Shown: positions 1 through 6,039 of the stretch, in pieces
Layout of the letters: every line of letters starts with the position of its first letter
Numbering within the stretch: position 1 is the stretch's first letter
NCBI GenBank assembly: GCA_947500965.1
Contig: CANMWW010000022.1
Coordinates: forward strand, 1-12,133
Reading direction: 5' to 3'
From: Alphaproteobacteria bacterium
GTDB taxonomy: Bacteria; Pseudomonadota; Alphaproteobacteria; CACIAM-22H2
DNA length: 12,133 nucleotides
Notes under the pieces: model-generated
The model's input: the letters and a program-made list of their open reading frames with translations, nothing else
The model's database searches: none
What the model was told of the DNA's origin: nothing
Translations under genes and position numbers: made by a program

Positions 1-330
1 CAGCCCCTGCAGCAGCCCCGCGACCCAGCCGCCGCGCCGCGCCAGCGCCAGCGCCGCGAGCGTGCCCAGCAGCGCCGCGACGCTCGCCGAGACCAGCGCC
101 ACCTGCAGGCTGAGCACGAAGGCCGCGCGCATGTTGTCGAGGCGGAAGAACTCCTCGAACCAGCGCAGGCTCAGCCCCGGCGGCGGGAAGACGAAGTACT
201 CGGTCGGCGAGAAGGCCGTCACGAGCACGATCAGGATCGGCGCGAAGACGAGGAAGAACGCCACCACCGTCGCCGTGGCGGTGATCGCGCGCCCGACGCG
301 CTCCGCGCGCTCCCCGGGGATCGCGCTCAT
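1..330 (-). CDS. Pot-type ABC importer permease, second membrane subunit (PotC-like), partial
   Basis: Inner-membrane subunit of an ABC importer; with the neighbouring permease it would form the translocation channel. Reading the minus strand from ATG at 330-328 gives 110 residues with no stop before the window edge, so the C-terminal half, including the EAA loop, is missing. A hydrophobic segment lies at about residues 15-39, followed by a periplasmic stretch with FPPPGLSLRWFEEFF, which resembles the FP..G(F/L)(T/S)L.W(F/Y) signature after TM1 of PotC-type permeases; a second hydrophobic segment spans about 68-98. Its ATG overlaps the stop of the upstream permease as ATGA (327-330), so translation is probably coupled. 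It is the last visible gene of the left operon. The PotC family assignment is firm; the substrate is unknown. Confidence 0.88.
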   Translation of the reverse strand, partial: MSAIPGERAERVGRAITATATVVAFFLVFAPILIVLVTAFSPTEYFVFPPPGLSLRWFEEFFRLDNMRAAFVLSLQVALVSASVAALLGTLAALALARRGGWVAGLLQGL

Positions 331-1187
331 CGCGCACCTCCCTGCACCCGGCCCGGGCGCAGCACCGCGAGGATGAGGCCGCATGTGGCGAGCGCGAGCG
401 CCAGCAGCACGAAGGCGAGCGCCGCGGCCTGCGGCCACTGGAACGCCACGACGCTGTCGTAGACCAGGCTCACCAGCAGCTTCGAGCGCGGCCCGCCGAG
501 CAGCGTGATCGTGACATAGGCGCTGAGCGTCAGCAGGAAGACCAGCAGCGCGCCCGAGGCGACGCCGGGCGCGGAGAGCGGGAAGACGACGTGGATGAAG
601 CTGCGGATCGGCCCGGCGCCGAGCGAGGCCGCCGCCTCCTCGTAGCGCGGGTCGAGCGTGGCGAGCGCGTTGGCGATCGAGATCACCATGTAGGGCAGCA
701 GGATCGTCAGCAGGCCCATCACCACCGCCTCGGGCGTGAAGAGCAGCGCCATCGGGAAGTCGATCACGCCGGCCTGCTGCAGCGTCGTGTTCACGACGCC
801 GCGCCGGCCGAGGATCGCCACCCAGCCATAGGCGCGCACGACGTTGGAGACCATCAGCGGGAAGAGCAGCGCGAGCAGCACCAGGCTGCGCTTGCGCGGC
901 GGCATGCGCGCGATGCGCCAGGCCACCGGGTATCCGATGGCAAGCGCGCAGCCCAGCACCAGGAACGACGTCCACATCGTGCGCCAGACGATGCGCGCGA
1001 TGAAGTCGTCCTCGGCGAGCTGCGTGTAGTTGGCGAGCGTCCAGCCCGTGCCGTAGAGCTCGGTCGAGGACGGCTCGCGCAGGCTGATCATGAAGAGCTG
1101 CGCGAGCGGCCCGACGAACAGCGCCACGGAGACCGCCAGCGGGACCAGCAGGATCCCCCAGCCGAAGAGGCGTCCGCGCGCGCTCAC
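327..1187 (-). CDS. Pot-type ABC importer permease, first membrane subunit (PotB-like)
   Basis: Inner-membrane channel subunit of the left ABC importer, 286 residues, a usual length for PotB-type proteins. About six hydrophobic segments are visible, near residues 10-35, 72-92, 101-124, 151-175, 205-232 and 254-276. The cytoplasmic EAA loop that docks on the ATPase is clear at about 183-208 (EEAAASLGAGP followed by FPLSAPGV). The motif RAYGWVAILGRRGVVN at about 118-133 is typical of the PotB branch. The start is GTG at 1187-1185 and overlaps the ATPase stop as GTGA, and the stop overlaps the next permease start as ATGA, so it lies inside a tightly coupled operon. The transported compound is not deducible; polyamine, opine-like or other small cationic compounds are all handled by this family. 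Confidence 0.93.
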   Translation of the reverse strand: MSARGRLFGWGILLVPLAVSVALFVGPLAQLFMISLREPSSTELYGTGWTLANYTQLAEDDFIARIVWRTMWTSFLVLGCALAIGYPVAWRIARMPPRKRSLVLLALLFPLMVSNVVRAYGWVAILGRRGVVNTTLQQAGVIDFPMALLFTPEAVVMGLLTILLPYMVISIANALATLDPRYEEAAASLGAGPIRSFIHVVFPLSAPGVASGALLVFLLTLSAYVTITLLGGPRSKLLVSLVYDSVVAFQWPQAAALAFVLLALALATCGLILAVLRPGRVQGGAR

Positions 1188-2266
1188 CGCGTCGCGTCCC
1201 CGAGCGGCGCGACCACCACCGCGCTCCCGGGCGACCAGCTGCAGCGCACGCGCTGGCCGGGCCGCAGGCCGCGGTCGCCGCCATCCTCGTTCTGGCGATA
1301 GGCGAGCAGCGGCCCGATCGCGCTCTCGAGGTAGAAATGCACGGTCGAGCCGCGGAAGATCACGTCGCGCAGCGTCGCCTCCAGCCCCTCGCCGCCATCG
1401 GGCGAGAGCACCACGCGCTCCGGCCGCACGGCCAGGCGCAGCCGCGTCCCCGGCACGCCCGCCGCGCCCGGCACGTCGAAGCCCGCGCCGCCGACGCGCA
1501 CGCGCCCCGGCTCCGCGACCTCTGCGTCGAGGAAGTTGCTGGCGCCGAGGAAGCCGGCGACGAACTCCGTCGCCGGGCGCTCGTAGATCTCGCGCGGGGC
1601 GCCGACCTGCTCGATGCGCCCGCCGCGCATCACCGCGACGCGGTCGGAGAGCGTCAGCGCCTCCTCCTGGTCGTGGGTGACGAAGACCGTGGTGATGGCG
1701 AGGCGCTGCTGGAGCTGGCGCAGCTCCACCTGCATCTCCTCGCGCAGCATCTTGTCGAGCGCGCCCAGCGGCTCGTCGAGCAGCAGCACCGCGGGCTTGA
1801 AGACGATGGCGCGCGCCAGCGCCACGCGCTGCTGCTGGCCGCCGGAGAGCTGGCGCGGCTGGCGGTCGGCGAAGCCCTCGAGCTTCACCAGCGCCAGCGC
1901 CTCGGCCACCAGCCGCCTGCGCTCCTCGCGCGGCACGTGGCGCATGCGCAGGCCGAAGCCCACGTTGTCGGCGACCGTCAGGTGCGGGAAGAGCGCGTAG
2001 CTCTGGAACACCATGCCGAAGTCGCGGCGATAGGGCGGGACGTCGTTGACGCGCGCGCCGCGGATCGACACCTCGCCCGCGTCCGGCCGCTCGAATCCGG
2101 CGACGAGGCGCAGCGTCGTCGTCTTGCCGCAGCCCGAGGGCCCGAGCAGCGACACGATCGAGCCGCGCGCGATCGACAGGCTGACGTCGTCGACGGCGAC
2201 CACCGCGCCGAAGGACTTGCGGACCCGCGAGAGGACGACGTCCGCCTCGCCCGTGCTGGCGTTCAT
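1184..2266 (-). CDS. Pot-type ABC importer ATP-binding subunit
   Basis: Cytoplasmic ATPase that powers the left importer, 360 residues. Every nucleotide-binding motif is intact: Walker A GPSGCGKTT at 42-50, Q-loop Gln88 in VFQSYALFPH, signature LSGGQQ at 140-145, Walker B LLLDEP at 161-166 with catalytic Glu165, and H-loop His198 in VTHDQEEA. The C-terminal third is a TOBE-type regulatory domain with the usual RPERV at about 281-285. The start is ATG at 2266, because it overlaps the stop of the upstream amidotransferase-like gene as ATGA and has GGAG five bases upstream; the frame stays open further upstream, but that stretch overlaps the C-terminal coding region of the upstream gene and shows no ABC similarity. 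Its stop overlaps the permease start. Family is certain, substrate unknown. Confidence 0.95.
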   Translation of the reverse strand: MNASTGEADVVLSRVRKSFGAVVAVDDVSLSIARGSIVSLLGPSGCGKTTTLRLVAGFERPDAGEVSIRGARVNDVPPYRRDFGMVFQSYALFPHLTVADNVGFGLRMRHVPREERRRLVAEALALVKLEGFADRQPRQLSGGQQQRVALARAIVFKPAVLLLDEPLGALDKMLREEMQVELRQLQQRLAITTVFVTHDQEEALTLSDRVAVMRGGRIEQVGAPREIYERPATEFVAGFLGASNFLDAEVAEPGRVRVGGAGFDVPGAAGVPGTRLRLAVRPERVVLSPDGGEGLEATLRDVIFRGSTVHFYLESAIGPLLAYRQNEDGGDRGLRPGQRVRCSWSPGSAVVVAPLGDATR

Positions 2267-3615
2267 GGAGACTCCATCGATCTGTCCGTGTCCGCCGCGC
2301 GCGCCAGCGTCTCCAGCAGCGCGAGGCCGAGCTCGGCCTCGAGCAGGAGCTGCGCGGCCGGCGCGGCCTCGAGCGCGGGCAAGCGCGCGACGACCGCCTG
2401 CGCGACCTCGGCCGCCGCCTGCGCCCATGCGCCGCCGATCGGCCAGGGCGCGCGCGCCAGGCGCTCGCGCAGCCCGCCCGCGACGAAGTCGAGCAGCGGC
2501 GCGATGTCCGGGTCGCTGCCCGGCTCGACGCGCGCGAGCATCGCGCCCAGCGCGCCGCGCGGATCCGGAGGCGGCGCGGCCGCTTGCGCCCGTGCCGGCG
2601 CGGGATCGACGCGCCGCGTGCCAGGCCTCGTCATCAGGTCGTGCGCGGCGTTGGCGACGAGGCGGAAGCTCGGCGAGTCCGCGGGCGCATAGAAGCGCAT
2701 CGTGTCGCGCAGCACCGGCAGGCCGCGCACCGGCAGGTAGCGCCGCGCATAGCCGTCCAGCGCGATGTACTTGCGCAGCAGGTCGCCCATCTCGGGATGC
2801 GGCGAGAAGAGCACCGCCTCGCCACGCTCGCCCGAGGCGTCGAGGATCGCGGGCCTGCCCTTCATGTCGCGCGCGAAGCGCTGGTGGTCGAGCGGGTTGT
2901 CGATGCCGAGCCGCCCTGGCAGCACGAGATCCGCGAAGGTCGCGGCCACGGCGGCGTTGGAGGCCGGGCCCGTCCAGATCGGCCCGTGGTAGTAGGGCAT
3001 GTCGATGCCCGGCGGCAGGCCGCGCGCCAGCGCGCCCGGCGCCAGCGACAGCGAGACCACGCCGACGCCGCTCTGCAGGTATTCATGCGTGTAGAGCGGC
3101 TGCGCCGCGGCGGTGCCGGTCCAGCCCGGCCTGCCCGCGGAGAGGTAGTAGGCGCCGCCGCAGGAGCCGATCGCGCGCCCGCCCGAGGACAGGAAGCGCC
3201 GCACCTCGGCATCCGCGCCGGGCGCGTCCTCCGCGCGGTCGAAGTTCCAGGTCGCGAAGCCGCCGGGGATGACGAGCAGGTTGGCGCGGTCGAGCGCGCC
3301 CGCCGCCATCGCCCTGCCGTCGACGCAGTCGAAGCCGATGCCGAGCCGCGCGAGGCAGAGCGCGTAGTAGCCCCAGTAGGGATAGCCGGTCGCCGGCCCG
3401 CAGAAGAGCGCGGCGCGCGGCGCGACGAGGGCCACGCCCGCTGGCGCCGCCGCCGGCGCGGCGTGCAGGCCGGGCGGGAGCGGCCCGGCCTCGACGAGGT
3501 AGTCGCCGTCGTCGAGCCACCACGCCGCGCGGCCATGCGCGAGCGCGCGGCCGACGGCCAGCGCGACGTCGAGGCCGTCGCCGTTCTCGCGCCAGCCGAT
3601 CCGGGCGAGCGTCAC
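2263..3615 (-). CDS. BPL_N-type class I glutamine amidotransferase-like protein with C-terminal extension
   Basis: 450 residues, cytoplasmic (no signal peptide). The core, about 65-290, looks like the class I glutamine amidotransferase-like fold of the biotin-protein-ligase N-terminal (BPL_N) family: LLVIPGGFATWNF at 113-125, a nucleophile elbow GSCGGAYYLS with Cys152, and FSPHPEMGD with His273 and Glu275. The Cys-His-Glu arrangement suggests a working amidase or amidotransferase rather than a dead fold. Residues about 334-352 are an Ala/Pro-rich linker, followed by a helical Ala/Leu-rich tail to 450 that I do not recognise. The start is GTG at 3615-3613, 16 bases after the binding-protein stop, with only a weak purine-rich site. 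It sits between the binding protein and ATPase of the left importer, so it may process the imported compound, for example by hydrolysing an amide; that role is inference. Biotin ligase activity is unlikely, as no ligase domain is present. Confidence 0.8.
   Translation of the reverse strand: MTLARIGWRENGDGLDVALAVGRALAHGRAAWWLDDGDYLVEAGPLPPGLHAAPAAAPAGVALVAPRAALFCGPATGYPYWGYYALCLARLGIGFDCVDGRAMAAGALDRANLLVIPGGFATWNFDRAEDAPGADAEVRRFLSSGGRAIGSCGGAYYLSAGRPGWTGTAAAQPLYTHEYLQSGVGVVSLSLAPGALARGLPPGIDMPYYHGPIWTGPASNAAVAATFADLVLPGRLGIDNPLDHQRFARDMKGRPAILDASGERGEAVLFSPHPEMGDLLRKYIALDGYARRYLPVRGLPVLRDTMRFYAPADSPSFRLVANAAHDLMTRPGTRRVDPAPARAQAAAPPPDPRGALGAMLARVEPGSDPDIAPLLDFVAGGLRERLARAPWPIGGAWAQAAAEVAQAVVARLPALEAAPAAQLLLEAELGLALLETLARAADTDRSMESP
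2264..2278 (-). promoter_or_regulatory. Ribosome binding site of the left ATPase inside a short palindrome
   Basis: On the minus strand GGAG (2275-2272) lies five bases before the ATG at 2266. The 13 bases 2265-2277 form a perfect inverted repeat, ATGGAG-T-CTCCAT on the minus strand. The messenger could fold into a 5-bp hairpin with a 3-base loop that pairs the Shine-Dalgarno with bases next to the start codon. Ribosomes finishing the upstream gene, whose stop overlaps this ATG, would open it. The palindrome is seen; the coupling role is inferred. Confidence 0.45.
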
Positions 3616-3631
3616 CGCCCCGCCGCGCGCG

Positions 3632-4690
3632 TCAGCCGCCCGCGACGACGCGGTTCCAGCGCTGCGTCCACTCCCCGCGCTTGTCGCTCATGAAGTCGTG
3701 GTCGAGCACGGCGAGGCGGTCGAGCTGCTCCTTCGTGAACTCGGCGCGCGCCTGCAGCTCCGGCGTCAGGCGCGAGAGCATGCCCTGGTGCGTGCCGGGG
3801 TAGTTGTAGGCCTTCATGAAGGCGGGCTGCACGTCGGGGTCCATCGACACGTCGAGGTATTCCTCGGCGAGCGCGAGGTTCTTCGTGCCCTTGGCGATGC
3901 CCGTGCCCGAGACGTAGGGGATGCCGCCCTCCTTCGGGTAGGCCCAGTCGATCGCGGGGTTCCAGCCCTTCACCGTCCAGCTCTGCGACTTGTAGAGCAG
4001 GCCGACCATCGCCTCCTCCGTGCGCAGCGCGTTCATGATCGAGTCCGTGTCCTTGACCCAGATCGGGCGCTGGTCGGTCATCTTCTTCAGCATCTCGAAG
4101 CCAGCGGCCTCGTCCTTCGGCCCCTTGCCCGCGGCGAGCGCGCCGACCGGGATGATGTAGGTGCCGATGGAGTGCGAGACCTCCGGCAGCACGATGCGGC
4201 CGCGGAACTCCGGCTTCCACAGGTCGGCGTAGGAGGTCGGCGGGTTCTTGACGAGCTTGGTGTTCCAGCAGATGCCGAGCACCGAATAGATGTGCGGCAC
4301 CCAGTAGTCGTTCCAGAAGGACGGGATCATCCCGCGCACGTTGCCGAAGCGCGGCGAGTTGCGGTCGAGCTTCTCCAGCACGCCCTGCTTGATGGCGAGC
4401 GGCACGAGCCCGTCATGCAGCTGAACGCAGTCGATCTTCTGGTCGGACAGGCCGATCTTGAGCTTGGTGATGCGCTCGACCGGCGTGGAGGAGCGGTCCT
4501 GCACGACCTTCACGCCCGTGCGCTTCTCGAAGCCCGCGTCGAGGTTGTCGCGGATGACGTCGCCCCACTGCCCGCCCCAGGTCATGACGACGATGGAGGA
4601 CGGCCTGGCCTGCGCGCCCGCGCGCGCCCCCAGCGTGCTCGCCGCGGCGACGCCGCCGGCGCCAGCCAGGATGCTCCTGCGATTCAGCAT
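3632..4690 (-). CDS. PotD-like periplasmic solute-binding protein, Tat signal
   Basis: Periplasmic receptor of the left ABC importer, 352 residues, the usual size for PotD-type binding proteins. The N-terminus has a twin-arginine motif (NRRSILAG, Arg4-Arg5), a hydrophobic stretch rich in Ala/Gly and a likely signal peptidase site after Ala28 (AGAQA), so export by the Tat route is likely. The mature protein begins with IVVMTWGGQWGD, typical of family 1 extracellular solute-binding proteins, and carries a hinge-region-like TSYADLWKPEFRGRIVLPE at about 152-170. The ATG at 4690 is preceded by AGAGGGG (4703-4697) with a six-base spacer. It is the first gene of the left operon and is followed by the amidotransferase-like gene after 16 bases. 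Ligand is unknown; polyamines are only the default family annotation. Confidence 0.92.
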   Translation of the reverse strand: MLNRRSILAGAGGVAAASTLGARAGAQARPSSIVVMTWGGQWGDVIRDNLDAGFEKRTGVKVVQDRSSTPVERITKLKIGLSDQKIDCVQLHDGLVPLAIKQGVLEKLDRNSPRFGNVRGMIPSFWNDYWVPHIYSVLGICWNTKLVKNPPTSYADLWKPEFRGRIVLPEVSHSIGTYIIPVGALAAGKGPKDEAAGFEMLKKMTDQRPIWVKDTDSIMNALRTEEAMVGLLYKSQSWTVKGWNPAIDWAYPKEGGIPYVSGTGIAKGTKNLALAEEYLDVSMDPDVQPAFMKAYNYPGTHQGMLSRLTPELQARAEFTKEQLDRLAVLDHDFMSDKRGEWTQRWNRVVAGG

Positions 4691-4696
4691 GTCGTT

Positions 4697-4703
4697 CCCC
4701 TCT
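4697..4703 (-). promoter_or_regulatory. Shine-Dalgarno of the left binding protein
   Basis: AGAGGGG on the minus strand, six bases before the ATG at 4690-4688. It is one of the stronger ribosome sites in the window and fixes the start of the first gene of the left operon. Confidence 0.7.
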
Positions 4704-4727
4704 TCCCCGGTAGAATTTAGGACGCCG

Positions 4728-4757
4728 ACGATAGGGAGCGGCCGCGCGCAGCGTCAA
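4728..4757 (-). promoter_or_regulatory. Candidate sigma70-type promoter for the left operon
   Basis: On the minus strand TTGACG (4757-4752, five of six matches to the -35 consensus) is followed after 18 bases by TATCGT (4733-4728, four of six matches to the -10 consensus). Transcription would start near 4720, giving a leader of roughly 30 bases before the ATG at 4690. Both boxes are seen directly; promoter activity is inferred, and other sigma factors are not excluded. Confidence 0.45.
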
Positions 4758-4858
4758 GGAAGGCGGGCGCATCCCCTGGAGCGCGTCACGTGCCCCGTCG
4801 GCGAGGTGACGGTTCCTCGGCGCGAGGCTCCGTCCACGAACGCTTCCGACGCACGCGC

Positions 4859-4877
4859 GACGCGAAGGTTTCGCGTC
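4859..4877. promoter_or_regulatory. Perfect inverted repeat, candidate operator
   Basis: GACGCGAA-GGT-TTCGCGTC: 8-bp arms that match perfectly around a 3-base centre, 75 bases upstream of the right ATPase start and 168 bases upstream of the left binding-protein start. The geometry fits a dimeric repressor or activator site shared by, or mainly serving, the right operon. It could also form an RNA hairpin if transcribed, but no U-run follows, so it is not an intrinsic terminator. No regulator gene lies in the window, so the cognate protein cannot be named. Confidence 0.45.
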
Positions 4878-4942
4878 CTCACTACATGCGATAGCTTCGC
4901 GCGACCATCGCTCGAATGCCGGACCGCGACGCGGGGCCTGCC

Positions 4943-4949
4943 AGGAAAG
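4943..4949 (+). promoter_or_regulatory. Shine-Dalgarno deciding the right ATPase start
   Basis: AGGAAAG, with the AGGA core five bases from the ATG at 4952. The alternative in-frame ATG at 4916 has no ribosome site before it, and the twelve residues it would add show no ABC similarity, so 4952 is preferred. Confidence 0.65.
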
Positions 4950-4951
4950 AC

Positions 4952-6019
4952 ATGACGACAGCCCCGGCGACATTGCGCATCGAAGGCCTGCACCTGTCCT
5001 ACGGCAGCGTCGCCGCCCTCGCGGGCGTGGACCTGGAGGTCGCGCGCAGCGAGTTCGTCGCGCTCCTCGGTCCCTCCGGCTGCGGGAAGACCTCGCTGCT
5101 GAGGGCGATCGCCGGCTTCTTCACGCCCCAGCGCGGCTCGATATGGCTCAAGGGCCGCGACATGGCGCAGGTGCCGCCGCGCCAGCGCAACATCGGCATC
5201 GTCTTCCAGAGCTACGCGCTGTTCCCGCACATGACCGCGTCGGAGAACGTGCGATTCGGACTTGAATGCCGGGACGTCCCGAAGGCCGAGGCCGAGCAGC
5301 GCACGCGGCGCGCGCTCGAGCTCGTCGGCCTCGGCCACCTTGCGGGACGCCGGCCGCGCCAGCTGTCCGGCGGGCAGCAGCAGCGTGTCGCGCTCGCCCG
5401 CGCGCTCGTCATCGAGCCCGACATGCTGCTGCTGGACGAGCCCCTGGCCGCGCTCGACAAGCAGCTGCGCGTGCAGATGCAGACCGAGCTAAAGAGCCTG
5501 CAGAAGAGCGTCGACGTGACCTCGATCTTCGTGACCCACGACCGCGAGGAGGCCATGTCGATGGCCGATCGCATCGTGGTCATGCGCGACGGCAGGATCC
5601 GGCAGGTCGCGACGCCGGAGCAGCTCTTCGCCGCGCCCGCGGACGCCTGGGTGGCGGACTTCATCGGCGCCGGGAACCTGCTCGAGGGCGGGCTCCAGCC
5701 CGACGGCGCGGGCGGCCACGCGCTCGCGCTCGGCGGCGGGAGCGTCCTTGCGGCGGAGGCCCGCCCCGGCGACGACCCCGCGGCGTCCCTGCTGTTCGTT
5801 CCGTTCGATCGCGTGCGCCTGGCACCGGATACCGCGCCCGACGGCCCGGTCGTGGCATCGCGGCGCTTCCTCGGGCTTTCCGTCGAGCTGCATGTCCGCT
5901 ACCGCGAGGGCGTCGTGCGCGCCCTGATGTCGCCATCGGCGGCCGAGGCCTTCCCGGTGGGCGCGCGCGTGCGCGTCGCGGCGGAGCGCGCGGATTGCCG
6001 CCTGCTGCGTCGCGGCTGA
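4952..6019 (+). CDS. Pot-type ABC importer ATP-binding subunit (right operon)
   Basis: Cytoplasmic ATPase of the right importer, 355 residues from ATG 4952. Motifs are intact: Walker A GPSGCGKT at 40-47, Q-loop Gln86 in VFQSYALFPH, signature LSGGQQ at 138-143, Walker B LLLDEP with Asp162 and Glu163, H-loop His196 in VTHDREEA. After about residue 235 comes a TOBE-like domain that is more divergent than that of the left ATPase: the common RPE(R/K) segment is replaced by VPFDRVRL (about 290). This may reflect different regulation or partner subunits. It is the first gene of the plus-strand operon, and the decarboxylase starts 20 bases after its stop. Family certain; ligand unknown. Confidence 0.95.
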   Translation: MTTAPATLRIEGLHLSYGSVAALAGVDLEVARSEFVALLGPSGCGKTSLLRAIAGFFTPQRGSIWLKGRDMAQVPPRQRNIGIVFQSYALFPHMTASENVRFGLECRDVPKAEAEQRTRRALELVGLGHLAGRRPRQLSGGQQQRVALARALVIEPDMLLLDEPLAALDKQLRVQMQTELKSLQKSVDVTSIFVTHDREEAMSMADRIVVMRDGRIRQVATPEQLFAAPADAWVADFIGAGNLLEGGLQPDGAGGHALALGGGSVLAAEARPGDDPAASLLFVPFDRVRLAPDTAPDGPVVASRRFLGLSVELHVRYREGVVRALMSPSAAEAFPVGARVRVAAERADCRLLRRG

Positions 6020-6039
6020 GCGCGGTGGACGGGGGCAGC

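Larger units (their letters stand above)
4691..4951. other. Divergent intergenic region between the two importer operons
   Basis: 261 bases separate the two divergent first genes, the only gap in the window longer than about 45 bases. It is less uniformly GC-rich near both ends (TAGAATTTAG at 4711-4720; ACTACATGCGATAG at 4881-4894). It holds a minus-strand promoter candidate, a strong inverted repeat at 4859-4877, a smaller one at 4815-4827 (CCTCG-GCG-CGAGG), and a spaced CGTCAC/GTGACG pair at 4784-4789 and 4806-4811. I found no convincing plus-strand -35/-10 pair and no small gene. Confidence 0.7.

Noticed and set aside
1337..2692. 451-codon plus-strand open frame opposite the left ATPase
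   Set aside because: Antisense to intact ABC motifs; composition is His/Arg/Ala-rich without domain similarity.
2263..3615. Biotin-protein ligase
   Set aside because: Only the amidotransferase-like N-terminal-type domain is recognisable; there is no ligase catalytic domain or GRGRRGR-type motif.
4784..4811. Spaced inverted repeat CGTCAC / GTGACG in the intergenic region
   Set aside because: Only 6-bp arms with 16 bases between; this can easily arise by chance, so it is mentioned only in the intergenic description.
4883..4895. Possible plus-strand -10 box (TACATG or GATAGC)
   Set aside because: Each matches the consensus at only three of six positions and has no acceptable -35 box at 16-18 bases.
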